From positions 1 to 64,000 of the forward strand of contig NZ_JAJADR010000013.1 of the NCBI RefSeq assembly GCF_020447265.1: a DNA stretch of 64,000 nt, in the 5' to 3' direction. This document shows, piece after piece, positions 17,641 through 26,663 of the stretch. A program made the position numbers and the translations under genes. A model generated the notes under the pieces. The model made no database searches, was not told the DNA's origin, and worked only from the letters and a program-made list of their open reading frames with translations. Every line of letters starts with the position of its first letter. Within the stretch, counting starts at the first letter, position 1. Origin of the DNA: Hymenobacter lucidus (GTDB taxonomy: Bacteria; Bacteroidota; Bacteroidia; Cytophagales; Hymenobacteraceae).

Positions 17641-19914
17641 TTAGTTTTTAGCGGGGGAGAAGCTGCGCAGGCGCAGCGAGTTGGTGAGCACCGACACCGA
17701 GCTCAGGGCCATGGCCCCGGCCGCGAGCATGGGCGAAAGCAGCAGCCCGAAGAAGGGGTAGAGCAGCCCGGCCGCGATGGGAATGCCCAGCGTGTTGTAG
17801 ATAAAAGCGAAAAACAGGTTCTGCTTGATGGTGCGGATGGTCTGGCGCGACAACTCGATAGCCGTGACCACGCCTTGCAAATCCGAGCGCATGAGCGTGA
17901 TGCCGGCGGCCTCCATGGCCACGTCTGTGCCGCCGCCCATGGCCAGGCCAATGTCGGCCTGGGCCAGCGCCGGCGCGTCGTTGATGCCGTCGCCCACCAT
18001 GGCCACGATACGTCCCTCGGCCTGCAGTTCCTTCACCTTACCGGCTTTGCCACTGGGCAGCACCTCGGCGAAGTAGCGCTTGATGCCGACTTGGCTCGCC
18101 ACTTGCGCGGCCGTCTGGGGGTTGTCGCCGGTCATCATTACCACCTCGATGCTCATGGCCTGCAGCCGCTTGATGGCAACGGCCGACGTTTCGCGCACGG
18201 TGTCGGCCACGCCGATGAGGCCCACGGCCTGCTTGTTCACGGCGACGTAGAGCACGGTCTTGGCCTGGCCCAGCAGCTCGTCAGCCTGCCGGCGCACGGT
18301 GGGTGATAACGTAATACCGGCCTCATCGAGCAGGCGGAAGTTACCGATGAGCACGGCCTGCCCATTCACGGACGCCTGCGCCCCCTTGCCCTCAATGGCC
18401 TGGAAACCGGTGGCCGGAACAGCCGGCGCCTGCTGGGTATCGGCATAGCGCACCACGGCTTCGGCCAGCGGGTGCTCGGATTGCCGCTCTACCGCGGCGA
18501 CTACTTGCAAAAGACTGCTGGCATCCTGCCCATCCGCGGGCACAAAGTCAGTCACGGCCGGCTCCCCGCGGGTGATAGTGCCCGTTTTGTCGAGCAGCAC
18601 GGTGTTGACCTGGTGGGCTTTTTCCAGGGCCTCGGCGTTGCGAATCAGCACGCCGTGCTCGGCCCCCTTGCCGGTGCTCACCATGATGGCCGTGGGTGTG
18701 GCCAGCCCCAGCGCGCAGGGGCAGGCAATGATGAGCACGGCTACGAAGTTGACCAGGGCCAGCGGCAGCCGCGCTTCTACCGGCGCTAGGTCAAACCAGA
18801 GTACAAAGGTCAGAATGGCAATCACCACCACCGTGGGCACGAAGATGGCGCTGACCTTATCCGCCAGCCGTTGGATAGGTGCCCGGCTGCCCTGGGCGTC
18901 TTCTACCAGCTTCACAATCTGCGAGAGCATGGTGTCAGCTCCCACTTTGGTCACCCGGAAGCGGAAAGACCCCGTCTTGTTGAGTGTAGCGCCGAACACC
19001 GAGTCGCCGGCCTTCTTTTCCACGGGTAGGCTTTCGCCCGTGAGCATGGCCTCGTCCACGGCCGAATGGCCTTCCTCAATAACGCCGTCGGTGGCCACCT
19101 TTTCACCGGGGCGCACCACGACGAGGTCGCTCAGCTGCACCTGCTCAATCGGCACATCCACTTCCTGCCCATCGGGCCGCACCACCCGGGCCGTTTTGGC
19201 CTGCAAGCCCATCAGGGCCTTAATAGCAGCTGACGTCTGAGTCTTGGCCCGCAGCTCTAGCACCTTGCCGAGCAGAATCAGGGCGATGATGGTGGCCGTC
19301 GTGTCGTAGTACACCTCGGGCATGATGCCCCGGCGCATAAACCAGCCCGGCACCACAGTGGCGGCCAGGCTGTAGAGAAAAGCCGCCCCGGTGCCCACGG
19401 CAATCAGGGTATCCATGTTGGCGGCCCGGTGCTTGAAGCCGTTCCAGGCCGAGGTGAAGAATTCGCGCCCGCTATACAGCAACACCGGCAGCGTGAGCAC
19501 CAGCAGGCCGTAATTGAGCCACTGCATGTTCACACGGGCCATCATCGCGGGCCATAGCATGAGCATGCTCAGCGGCATGATGAGTATGGCTAGCACCGTG
19601 GCGACCCAGAAGCGGCGCTTGAGCTTGACGTAGGCCAGGGCCTTCTGCTGGTCGATTTCCGCTTGCCGGTCCGCGGCCGACGTATCGGGGGCCCGCTCGG
19701 TGACGCCGTAGCCCGCATTGACAACCGCCTGTTTCAGAGTAGCCAGGGTGGCTTGGGTCGGCAGGTAGTCGATAGTGGCTTTTTCGGTGGCGAAGTTGAC
19801 CATGGCCCGCTGCACGCCTGGCGTGCGGGTCAGAGACTTCTCGACGAAGGACGCGCACGAGGCGCAGGTCATGCCTTCAATATCGAGGGTTTCGGTTTTG
19901 GTAGTTGGTTCCAT
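17641..19914 (-). CDS. copA: P1B-type copper-exporting ATPase CopA
   Basis: A 757-residue heavy-metal P-type ATPase that exports Cu(I) or Ag(I) from the cytoplasm. It has one N-terminal HMA domain with GMTCASC (14-20), then transmembrane helices, then the CPC metal site in IIACPCALGLATPTA near residue 398. DKTGTIT, the phosphorylation site, is near 443, SEHPLAEA near 482 and the hinge GDGINDAPALAQAD near 645. All catalytic motifs are intact and the length is normal. It heads the operon copA, cupredoxin, HMA-AraC. Its upstream region carries two copies of the regulon motif. Confidence 0.96.
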   Translation of the reverse strand: MEPTTKTETLDIEGMTCASCASFVEKSLTRTPGVQRAMVNFATEKATIDYLPTQATLATLKQAVVNAGYGVTERAPDTSAADRQAEIDQQKALAYVKLKRRFWVATVLAILIMPLSMLMLWPAMMARVNMQWLNYGLLVLTLPVLLYSGREFFTSAWNGFKHRAANMDTLIAVGTGAAFLYSLAATVVPGWFMRRGIMPEVYYDTTATIIALILLGKVLELRAKTQTSAAIKALMGLQAKTARVVRPDGQEVDVPIEQVQLSDLVVVRPGEKVATDGVIEEGHSAVDEAMLTGESLPVEKKAGDSVFGATLNKTGSFRFRVTKVGADTMLSQIVKLVEDAQGSRAPIQRLADKVSAIFVPTVVVIAILTFVLWFDLAPVEARLPLALVNFVAVLIIACPCALGLATPTAIMVSTGKGAEHGVLIRNAEALEKAHQVNTVLLDKTGTITRGEPAVTDFVPADGQDASSLLQVVAAVERQSEHPLAEAVVRYADTQQAPAVPATGFQAIEGKGAQASVNGQAVLIGNFRLLDEAGITLSPTVRRQADELLGQAKTVLYVAVNKQAVGLIGVADTVRETSAVAIKRLQAMSIEVVMMTGDNPQTAAQVASQVGIKRYFAEVLPSGKAGKVKELQAEGRIVAMVGDGINDAPALAQADIGLAMGGGTDVAMEAAGITLMRSDLQGVVTAIELSRQTIRTIKQNLFFAFIYNTLGIPIAAGLLYPFFGLLLSPMLAAGAMALSSVSVLTNSLRLRSFSPAKN

Positions 19915-19983
19915 AGAATTAGGCAGCTGTGGTGCTGCAGTGGGCTGGGAAACACATTGTTCCCCAGGCTAAAAAGCACCTTA

Positions 19984-20101
19984 CAAAGGAACGGCGCTTC
20001 CGTGGCGGAGTTAGTGCGGAATCTCACTCGAAACTTGCATAATTTGCACGTAGCAGGCCGGTAATGGATTTACATAATCCAGCCGCAGGCTTGCATAATT
20101 T
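19984..20101 (-). promoter_or_regulatory. copA control region with two regulon motifs
   Basis: On the minus strand AAATTATGCAAG begins at 20101, with TGTAAA at 20074-20069, and again at 20045 without a clear second block. A -7-like TTCCTTTG lies at 19991-19984, 70 bases before the copA ATG. Two tandem sites fit strong metal induction of the ATPase operon. Confidence 0.6.
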
Positions 20102-20130
20102 TGCGGTCAGCAACTGGGGACGTTTCGCTT

Positions 20131-20161
20131 AAGGGCCGCTCAAAACGCCCCAGCGGCCCTT
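20131..20161. terminator. Hairpin in the divergent copA / 20294 intergenic region
   Basis: AAGGGCCGCT (20131-20140) pairs with AGCGGCCCTT (20152-20161) around an 11-base loop. There is no long T-run directly after it. It could insulate the two divergent promoters or act as an attenuator. Confidence 0.4.
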
Positions 20162-20266
20162 TACAGTCCTTTTTTCCACGTTGAGCGGCCTGCTGCGGGG
20201 ACGGTCCGGAAACTCTTTATTTAGAAATGGGGTAAATAGGCGGTACCGCCTTTTCGTGGAGAAGTC

Positions 20267-20274
20267 TACTTTTG
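20267..20274 (+). promoter_or_regulatory. -7 box for the right-hand copper operon
   Basis: TACTTTTG matches TAnnTTTG exactly and lies 20 bases before the ATG at 20294. A -33 box is not obvious and no copy of the regulon motif faces this gene. Confidence 0.5.
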
Positions 20275-20293
20275 CGGTTGCTTAGCGCCTCTC

Positions 20294-20782
20294 ATGTTCC
20301 GTAGCCTGTTCCCTTTCCGCCGTTTGCTGGCGACGAGCTTCCTGCTCGTCTTCGTCAACGTGTTCGTGGGCCAGTGCTACTGCGCAACTATCAATCCGGT
20401 GCTGGCCGCACCCGCGCCGGTGGCGAAAGCCGTTGCCGTAGAGAAGCCCGCCCATCCCGGCTGCCATGGCCACGGCAAGGCCCCGGCCCAGCAGAAGTCA
20501 ACGCAGGGAAAGCACGACCATGCCCGGCACAGCTCTAAGCCTGCGGGCCAGGATGACTGCTGCAAGGACAACTCGGCCGCTATTCTTAAGTCGCTCACGA
20601 CGCCCGGCGAAAAGCAATTGCTGGCGTCCGCGCCGGCCCTGCTGCCGGCCAGCAGCGACTTCTTTTTCCGGCCCGCGGCCGGCGAGTGGGACCGCACCCA
20701 TTCGGTCGTTCTGGTGCTCCGCGAGCACCTGCCCCCCAAAATACCCGACATCCGAATCTTTATTCAGTCCCTGACGGTCTGA
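20294..20782 (+). CDS. Exported His/Cys-rich protein, possible metal binder
   Basis: A 162-residue protein with an N-terminal hydrophobic signal segment (LLATSFLLVFVNVFVGQCYC). The middle is rich in metal-binding residues (HPGCHGHGK, KHDHARHSS, DDCCKDN), and the tail lacks obvious features. I know similar small proteins with a CCKD motif from Bacteroidota metal loci but no assigned function. First gene of a long plus-strand series; a -7 box sits 20 bases upstream. Confidence 0.72.
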   Translation: MFRSLFPFRRLLATSFLLVFVNVFVGQCYCATINPVLAAPAPVAKAVAVEKPAHPGCHGHGKAPAQQKSTQGKHDHARHSSKPAGQDDCCKDNSAAILKSLTTPGEKQLLASAPALLPASSDFFFRPAAGEWDRTHSVVLVLREHLPPKIPDIRIFIQSLTV

Positions 20783-20917
20783 TTGGTTTGACGCGCCCAA
20801 GGCTCGCCCTGGCATAGCTCTGCTATGTCCGGGGCGGGCCTTTGCATTGTCGTGTCCGCCCGGCGCCTGGCTGCGCCCACCCCTCCCTCATCTTCCTGGT
20901 TTTACCCTCGCCTGACA

Positions 20918-21049
20918 ATGAAAAGTTGTTGCGAAGAAGCCGGCGCACCCGCTCCCCAAGGCCCCGTTCGTCGCCTGCTTTCCTACCTGCTCTATGCTGC
21001 GGTGGCCACCGTGCTGGGCTTCGTGCTCTGGCAGCAGTGGCAGGCCTAG
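20918..21049 (+). CDS. Small single-pass membrane protein with CC motif
   Basis: A 43-residue protein that begins MKSCCEEAGAP, followed by a basic stretch and one hydrophobic helix (LLSYLLYAAVATVLGFVLW). The paired Cys near the N-terminus could bind a metal. A longer in-frame start at 20825 is possible but its extra residues look non-coding. Spacing suggests co-transcription with the flanking copper genes. Confidence 0.55.
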   Translation: MKSCCEEAGAPAPQGPVRRLLSYLLYAAVATVLGFVLWQQWQA

Positions 21050-21096
21050 CCGCCCGGTAGCAGTCCCCTTACAAGTTTCAACCCCATTCCCCTTTT

Positions 21097-22044
21097 ATGT
21101 ACCGCATACCGCTTTCCTTGCTGGCCCTGGCCGGCCTGCTCACCACGGTTAGCTGCTCGTCCGAAACCGAGTCCAGCAAAACCACCGACACCGTCACCAC
21201 GCCCACTAACGGTCCGGCCGAAGGCACCGCCGAGCACGGCGGCGGGCACACCTACGCTTGCCCCATGCACCCAGAGGTTACCAGTACCAAAGAAGGGGAG
21301 AAGTGCCCCAAATGCGGCATGAACCTGGAGCACAACGACAAGGTGGCCAACGGCAAAACCTACGACATGAAGCTGGTGCCCACCCCCACGCAGGTCACCG
21401 CCGGGCAGCCCACCACCCTCGCCTTTACGCCCGTGGAGACGGGCAAGGGCTCGGCACCCGTGCCCCTGGACGTGGTGCACGAAAAGAAGATTCACCTCAT
21501 CATCGTCAGCAAAGACCTGGGCCAGTTCTACCACGAACACCCTGAATACACCGCCCAGGGCGACTATAAGGTGCAGTACACCTTCCCCAAGGGCGGCGAC
21601 TACGTGCTGTTTCAGGACTATACGCCCACGGGCTCGGGCCACCAGCTGGGCCGCCAGCCCCTCACGGTGAAGGGCACGGCCTACACCCCGGTCAAGTTCA
21701 GGAACGACGACATGCAGTGGGATAAGGACGGTTACCAGGCCACGCTTTCCTTCGACAAGGACCTGAAAGTAGGTCAGCTGCTGGGCATGAAAATCAGCAT
21801 CAGCAAGGATGGTCAGCCTGTGACGGATTTGGCCAACTACCTCGGCGCCTTGGGCCACGTGGTGGTCATCAGCGAAGACACCCAGAACTACCTGCACGTG
21901 CACCCTAACGACCAGGCCGACAAGGGCCCGAACATCGGCTTCAACACCAACTTCGAAAAGCCCGGCCTCTACCGCATCTTCCTGCAGTTCAACCACGCCG
22001 GCAAGATTCACACCGGCGACTTCACCGTCAACGTGAAGGCCTAG
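21097..22044 (+). CDS. Lipoprotein with heavy-metal-binding domain
   Basis: A 315-residue lipoprotein with a signal peptide and a lipobox Cys (TTVSC). A Ser/Thr linker is followed by an HMBD motif, YACPMHPEVTS then EKCPKCGMNLE. Two beta-rich domains follow, one with histidine clusters (FYHEHPEY, HVVVISEDTQNYLHVHPND). The HMBD is the type often fused to CusB adaptors, where it hands Cu(I) to the pump. Here it stands alone with a large extra domain. It lies in the plus-strand copper operon before the DUF305 gene. Confidence 0.8.
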   Translation: MYRIPLSLLALAGLLTTVSCSSETESSKTTDTVTTPTNGPAEGTAEHGGGHTYACPMHPEVTSTKEGEKCPKCGMNLEHNDKVANGKTYDMKLVPTPTQVTAGQPTTLAFTPVETGKGSAPVPLDVVHEKKIHLIIVSKDLGQFYHEHPEYTAQGDYKVQYTFPKGGDYVLFQDYTPTGSGHQLGRQPLTVKGTAYTPVKFRNDDMQWDKDGYQATLSFDKDLKVGQLLGMKISISKDGQPVTDLANYLGALGHVVVISEDTQNYLHVHPNDQADKGPNIGFNTNFEKPGLYRIFLQFNHAGKIHTGDFTVNVKA

Positions 22045-22107
22045 CGTGCGGGCTTGGCCCTATCCCTGCTTTCCCACTTCATTTTTCCACTTACCCCAAC
22101 CAAACCC

Positions 22108-22836
22108 ATGAAAAAGTCCGCTTTTTTCCTCGCCGCCCTCTGCTCGGGCTCCCTGCTGGTGGCCAGCTGCAGCAGCGACAAAGCTGCCGATTCGACGGCC
22201 ACGACCACCGAAACGACCACTACGGAAGGCGCCGCCTCCGGTGACATGGCCGGCATGGACCACTCCGCCGGGGCCACGGGCAGCGCCGCTGCGGGCGGGG
22301 ACTCTCCCCTGATGGCCTCGATGAATGAGATGATGCAGAAGATGGAGGCCAGCAAGCCCAAGGGCAATACTGACCACGACTTTGCCCACCACATGCTGGA
22401 GCACCACAAGGGCGCCGTGGCCATGGCCGACATCCAGCTGCGCGACGGCAAAGACGCCACCATGCGCCAGATGGCTGAGAAAATCAAAGCCGACCAGCTC
22501 AAGGAAATCACCGAGCTCGAAGCCGTGGCTACCCGCCTCGACAGCGCCCCCACCAACTACAAGCCCAACGACCCCGCCGACCCCTTCACCAGCAAGATGA
22601 AGGCCTCGATGGACGGCATGATGCAGAACATGCCGAAGCCCGTGGCTAACCCGGACATGAACTTCAACATGCTCATGACCGTGCACCACCAGAGCGCCGT
22701 GGACATGGCCAAAGCCGAGCTAGCTCATGGCAAAGACACCAAGCTCAAGGAGATGGCTCAGATGATGATTACCGCCCAGGAGAAGGAAATCGCCGAATTC
22801 AAGGCCTGGCACGACAAGAACACCGATAAGATGTAA
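22108..22836 (+). CDS. DUF305 lipoprotein, third copy
   Basis: A 242-residue lipoprotein starting MKKSAFFLAALCSGSLLVAS with a lipobox Cys. I rejected an in-frame ATG at 22054, which would add 18 residues ahead of a normal signal peptide. A Thr/Ala-rich linker with MAGMDHSAGA precedes two DUF305 copies (HHMLEHHKGAVAMADIQ and LMTVHHQSAVDMAKAEL). Probably a periplasmic copper buffer, as for its two paralogues on the other strand. Confidence 0.88.
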   Translation: MKKSAFFLAALCSGSLLVASCSSDKAADSTATTTETTTTEGAASGDMAGMDHSAGATGSAAAGGDSPLMASMNEMMQKMEASKPKGNTDHDFAHHMLEHHKGAVAMADIQLRDGKDATMRQMAEKIKADQLKEITELEAVATRLDSAPTNYKPNDPADPFTSKMKASMDGMMQNMPKPVANPDMNFNMLMTVHHQSAVDMAKAELAHGKDTKLKEMAQMMITAQEKEIAEFKAWHDKNTDKM

Positions 22837-22923
22837 TTCCCGGGAGGCAGGCCACAACGCCCGCTGGCGTTTGCGGCCTGCCCTTGTTCACCCAACCTCA
22901 CCATCCTCAAATTCTCGTTTCCT

Positions 22924-23481
22924 ATGAAGATTGTAAAGATTTCATTCGTTGCCGCCGCCCTGTTCGCCCTCGCTCCCCTGGCCTCGCAGGCTCAGCACGC
23001 CCACGGCGGGGGTGCCGCGGACAAGCACATCGCCCCCGGCGAAACCCACGCCCATGCCTCGCCGCACGGCGGCATGGTGCGCTCGGCCAAACCCTACCAC
23101 ATGGAGCTCGTGCAGCAGCCCACGGAGCTGCGCATCTACCTGCTGGGCGACAAGATGGCCGCCGTGCCAAACAAGACCCTGACCGGTTCGGTGATGGTGC
23201 AGACCACCGACAACAAGACGACGACCGTGCCGCTGACAGCCGGCGGCACCGACTACGTGGTGGCTAAGCTGCCCGCCGGCGCCAAAGCCCGCACCGCCAT
23301 TGTGAGCCTGAAAAACGGCAGCGAGGCCCTGAACGTGCGCTTTGACAAGCTGGACACGGCCGCGAAAGCCAGCAAGTCCGTGTCGGCCGCCTACGAGTGC
23401 CCCATGAAGTGCGAGGGCAGTGCCAGCGACAAACCCGGCAGCTGCCCCAAGTGCGGCATGGCCCTGGTCAAAAAAGCGTAG
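22924..23481 (+). CDS. Periplasmic heavy-metal-binding-domain protein, copy 2
   Basis: A 185-residue exported protein, clearly paralogous to the one at 12540 across its whole length. It has the same signal peptide style, a His-rich linker (HAHGGGAADKH, GETHAHASPHGG) and the same C-terminal motif, YECPMKCEG to CPKCGMALVKKA. It lies inside the CusCBA-type operon, whereas copy 1 is a separate unit. Periplasmic copper or silver binding is inferred. Confidence 0.85.
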   Translation: MKIVKISFVAAALFALAPLASQAQHAHGGGAADKHIAPGETHAHASPHGGMVRSAKPYHMELVQQPTELRIYLLGDKMAAVPNKTLTGSVMVQTTDNKTTTVPLTAGGTDYVVAKLPAGAKARTAIVSLKNGSEALNVRFDKLDTAAKASKSVSAAYECPMKCEGSASDKPGSCPKCGMALVKKA

Positions 23482-23584
23482 GCGGAGCCTGTTTTTCGGA
23501 CGCAGGGCGTCCGGGCTTTCTCCGTCTTGGGCCGTCTGCTGCTGCAACGGTGGGCGGCCCTTCGACCGGCTTTAACCTGATTCT

Positions 23585-24829
23585 ATGAAGTATTTGAAAA
23601 TGAAACGCGGGGCAAACCGACTGCTACTGACCCTAGTGCTGCTCAGCCTGAGCCTGGCCGTGGGGCACGCGCAAACCGTTATCGGCCTGGACAGTGCCGA
23701 AGCCCAGACCTTGCGCCGGCACCCGCGGCTGCGCCAGTCCGACCGCGAAATCGAGGAGCAGCGCGCCCTCAAGCGGGGCTCGTTTGCGCCCGCCAACCCG
23801 GACTTTCTGTTCTCGGCGCCCACAGGCGAAATGTGGGCCCCGGGCGTGGTGCAAACCATCGACCTGCCCAACGTGTACCGCCAGCAGCGGCGCGTGTCCC
23901 AGGCCGGCATCACGCTGGCTGAGCGCAACCGCGACGTGAGCCGGGCCAGCGTGCTGCGCGACACCCGCCTGGCCTACCTGGCGCTGCAGTTCGCTGAGGC
24001 GCAGGTGCGGCAGCTCACCTACCAGGACAGCCTGTTCCGGGTGCTGCGCCTGGCCACCGAGCGCCTGTTCACGGCCGGCGAAGTCACCTCGCTGCAGCGC
24101 ATCAGCACCGACGCCGAAGCCCGGCAGGTGACCGTGCTGCTGCAGCAGGCCACCGCCGACCGGCAGGCCGCCCAACGCCGCCTGGGCCTGTTGCTCGGGC
24201 TGCCCAACGAGCCGCTGGCCACCAGCACTGACCTGGGCCGCACCGGCCCGGAGCTGGCCCAGACGGGCACGGCTTTACTCGCGGGTCTGCCTGCCGAAGA
24301 CAGCAGCGCCCTGGTGCGCAGTCCCACGCTAGCCGCCGCGGCCCAGAACGTGGCCTTGAGCCAGTCGGGCATCAGCCTGGTGCGGGCACGGCGCACCCCG
24401 GCGCTGACGGTGGGCTACCAGAACCAGGCCTTTGAAAACTCGGCGCTTAAGTATCGCTTTCAGTTCGGCGTGTCGGTGCCCATCTGGTTCTGGACCTACC
24501 GCTCCCAGCTGCAGGCGGCCACGGCCCGCAGCGAGGCGGCCGGCTACCAGCTGCAGGCGCAGCGCCTGGAGCTCAGTTCGCAATACCAACAATCCTTGGC
24601 CGACACGCGCAAGTTCTCGGCCTCGCTGGGCTACTACGAGCAAACCGGCCTGCCCCAGTCACGGGCCATCATCAGCCAGTCCCAGCGCCTGTTCCGGGCC
24701 GGGGAAGTGAGCTACCTGCAGCTCATCCTAAGCTTGAACCAGGCCTTTGCCATCCAGAACACCTACCTGACCACCATCCGCGACTACCGCCAGGCTTTGG
24801 TCGAGCTTAACTACCTGCGGGGCGAATAA
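23585..24829 (+). CDS. TolC-family outer-membrane efflux protein
   Basis: A 414-residue outer-membrane factor with a signal peptide cut near GHAQ. Long helical coiled-coil stretches (RQTDR- and QRLELSSQYQQ-type repeats) and two OEP domains give the channel-tunnel fold. It is the outer-membrane part of the tripartite pump completed by the adaptor at 25484 and the RND protein at 27277. ATG at 23585 or 23600 are both possible starts. The order OMF, accessory gene, adaptor, pump is usual for CusCBA/CzcCBA operons. Confidence 0.88.
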   Translation: MKYLKMKRGANRLLLTLVLLSLSLAVGHAQTVIGLDSAEAQTLRRHPRLRQSDREIEEQRALKRGSFAPANPDFLFSAPTGEMWAPGVVQTIDLPNVYRQQRRVSQAGITLAERNRDVSRASVLRDTRLAYLALQFAEAQVRQLTYQDSLFRVLRLATERLFTAGEVTSLQRISTDAEARQVTVLLQQATADRQAAQRRLGLLLGLPNEPLATSTDLGRTGPELAQTGTALLAGLPAEDSSALVRSPTLAAAAQNVALSQSGISLVRARRTPALTVGYQNQAFENSALKYRFQFGVSVPIWFWTYRSQLQAATARSEAAGYQLQAQRLELSSQYQQSLADTRKFSASLGYYEQTGLPQSRAIISQSQRLFRAGEVSYLQLILSLNQAFAIQNTYLTTIRDYRQALVELNYLRGE

Positions 24830-24841
24830 CCGTCAACCATC

Positions 24842-25471
24842 ATGAAACAACTCCTGATTTTGCTGCTGGGCCTGCTGCTGTGCGGCACCGCCTATGCCCA
24901 CGGAGGCGAGGACCACGGCGACGGCCCTAAAGCGGGCACTGCCGCCGGCGCTACCTCCTTTTCAGTGGCCGCGCTCTCGGAACAGTTCGAAGTGCTGCTG
25001 CGCTACGAGCCCCTGGAAGGGGGGAAGCCCGCCGACTTGCGCCTGTTCCTTTCCGACTACGCCACCAATGCTCCCATCAAGGGCGCTAAGCTCACGCTTA
25101 CTACCCCGGAAGATGCCAACCTGAAGTGGGCCGTGACCGAGCAGGAGCCGGGCGTGTACCTTGTGGAAGGCCAGTTTCCGGCTAACAAGGCCTACAGCTT
25201 TGCCCTCAACATCGTGGCCGGCGAGACGGCCGACCTGCTGCTGCTCGAAGGCATCAAGGTAGGGGAGAAGCTGCCCGTGGCGGCAACTGCCCCCGTAGCG
25301 GCGACCTCGCTTTTCTCGTCCTGGAAAACCATCCTGGCACTGATCGGCGCCTTTGTGCTCGGCATCGGCCTCACGGCCCTGCTCATGCGCCGCCGTCGCC
25401 AGCCTTCTAAGCCTGTGCTGCAAACCTCGGAGCAAGCGCTGACCGCCAGCCGCCGCACCCCCTTTCCTTAA
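24842..25471 (+). CDS. Periplasmic accessory protein of the Cus-type pump
   Basis: A 209-residue protein with a signal peptide (TAYA) and a mature start HGGEDHGDG, a likely metal site. A roughly 110-residue beta-rich domain follows, then a C-terminal membrane helix (about 160-182, TILALIGAFVLGIGLTALLM) and a basic tail. It would be anchored in the inner membrane facing the periplasm. The same HGGEDHG start is found on the adaptor encoded next to it, so the two may share a metal-handling role. I know of no assigned function. Confidence 0.72.
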   Translation: MKQLLILLLGLLLCGTAYAHGGEDHGDGPKAGTAAGATSFSVAALSEQFEVLLRYEPLEGGKPADLRLFLSDYATNAPIKGAKLTLTTPEDANLKWAVTEQEPGVYLVEGQFPANKAYSFALNIVAGETADLLLLEGIKVGEKLPVAATAPVAATSLFSSWKTILALIGAFVLGIGLTALLMRRRRQPSKPVLQTSEQALTASRRTPFP

Positions 25472-25483
25472 TGCTACCCCGAT

Positions 25484-26629
25484 ATGAAAACCAAGCATAA
25501 ATTCCTGGCGGCCACGGCCGCCGCGGGACTGGTCCTAACGGTACTGCTCCCGCCCCCGGGCCTGGTGCAGGCGCACGGCGGCGAAGACCACGGCGGCGAG
25601 GCCAAGGCCAGCACCGGTGTGGCTTCCACCGACGAGGTGCTGCTGCCCAAGGAAAGCCAGTTCCTGTTCGAGGTCCGCACCGATCTCGCGGCCTTCTCGA
25701 CTACTTACAGCCGGGCCACACTCTACGGCACCGTATCCGCGGCAGCGGGTGGCGAAGGCCGCGTAGTGGTGCCCCAGACGGGACGCATCGTGAGCCTCGC
25801 CGCCCAGGTGGGCAAGACCGTACGCGCCGGGCAGACGCTGGCCGTCATCGAGCAAACCCTGGATGCCACCCAGCAGATTGGCCTCAGCACCGAGCGGGCC
25901 AACGCCCAGGCCGAGCTGCGGGCTGCCCAGCAGGACTACGCCCGCCTGCAGAGCATCGCCGACATCGCCGCCCGCAAGGACGTGGTGGCCGCCGAGCTGC
26001 GCCTGCGCCAAGCGCGCCAGAACGCGGCCATTCAGAATGGCCAGGCCGGGCAGCGCCGCGTTTCCATCACCTCGCCCGTGAGCGGCACTGTGGACGTGTT
26101 CAACCTGGCCGTGGGCCAGCAGGTCAATCAGGGCGACGAGCTGTTTCGCGTCATCAACCCCGGCAAGCTGCGCGTGGAAGCCCAGGTGTTCGCCCAGGAT
26201 TTGGCCAAGGTGACGCCCGGGGCCCGGTTTCGGGTCGAGGGGTTGCAGGGCCAGGCCGGGGTACCTGCCAGTCTGGTGGTGTTCAGCAACGTGGTAAATC
26301 CCGTCAACCAGGCCCGCCAGCTGGTGCTGGAACTGGATGCCACCGAAGGCAGCGCCTACCGCGCCGGCCAGGCCGTGAACGTGCAGGTAGTGGGCCAGAC
26401 CGGCGGCGGTACCCCGCAACTGGTGGTGCCCACTTCGGCCATTACTGATTTGAATGGCAAGCCCGTGGTGTTCGTGCACACCGAGCCCGAGCGCTTCAAG
26501 ATTCGTTTCGTGCAGCCCGGGGCCGTGAACGGCCAGCAAACGGTGCTCGTGCAGGGCCAGGTCAACGAAAACGACCGGGTGGTGACCACCGGCACCTACC
26601 AGCTCAAATCCATTTACCTCAATCAATAA
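25484..26629 (+). CDS. RND efflux periplasmic adaptor, CusB/CzcB type
   Basis: A 381-residue membrane-fusion protein. After a signal segment comes HGGEDHGGEAK. Then come a biotinyl-lipoyl-like domain (RVVVPQTGRIVSLAAQVGKT), a helical hairpin near 125-175 and beta-barrel domains (ISPVSGTVDVFNLAVGQQVN to the C-terminus). It links the TolC-type protein to the RND pump and in the Cus system also delivers Cu(I)/Ag(I). It lacks the Met triad at the N-terminus that I would expect for E. coli CusB. Confidence 0.9.
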   Translation: MKTKHKFLAATAAAGLVLTVLLPPPGLVQAHGGEDHGGEAKASTGVASTDEVLLPKESQFLFEVRTDLAAFSTTYSRATLYGTVSAAAGGEGRVVVPQTGRIVSLAAQVGKTVRAGQTLAVIEQTLDATQQIGLSTERANAQAELRAAQQDYARLQSIADIAARKDVVAAELRLRQARQNAAIQNGQAGQRRVSITSPVSGTVDVFNLAVGQQVNQGDELFRVINPGKLRVEAQVFAQDLAKVTPGARFRVEGLQGQAGVPASLVVFSNVVNPVNQARQLVLELDATEGSAYRAGQAVNVQVVGQTGGGTPQLVVPTSAITDLNGKPVVFVHTEPERFKIRFVQPGAVNGQQTVLVQGQVNENDRVVTTGTYQLKSIYLNQ

Positions 26630-26663
26630 GCCCCGCTGCGCGGTGCCTGCTTTCTCCCTCCCC

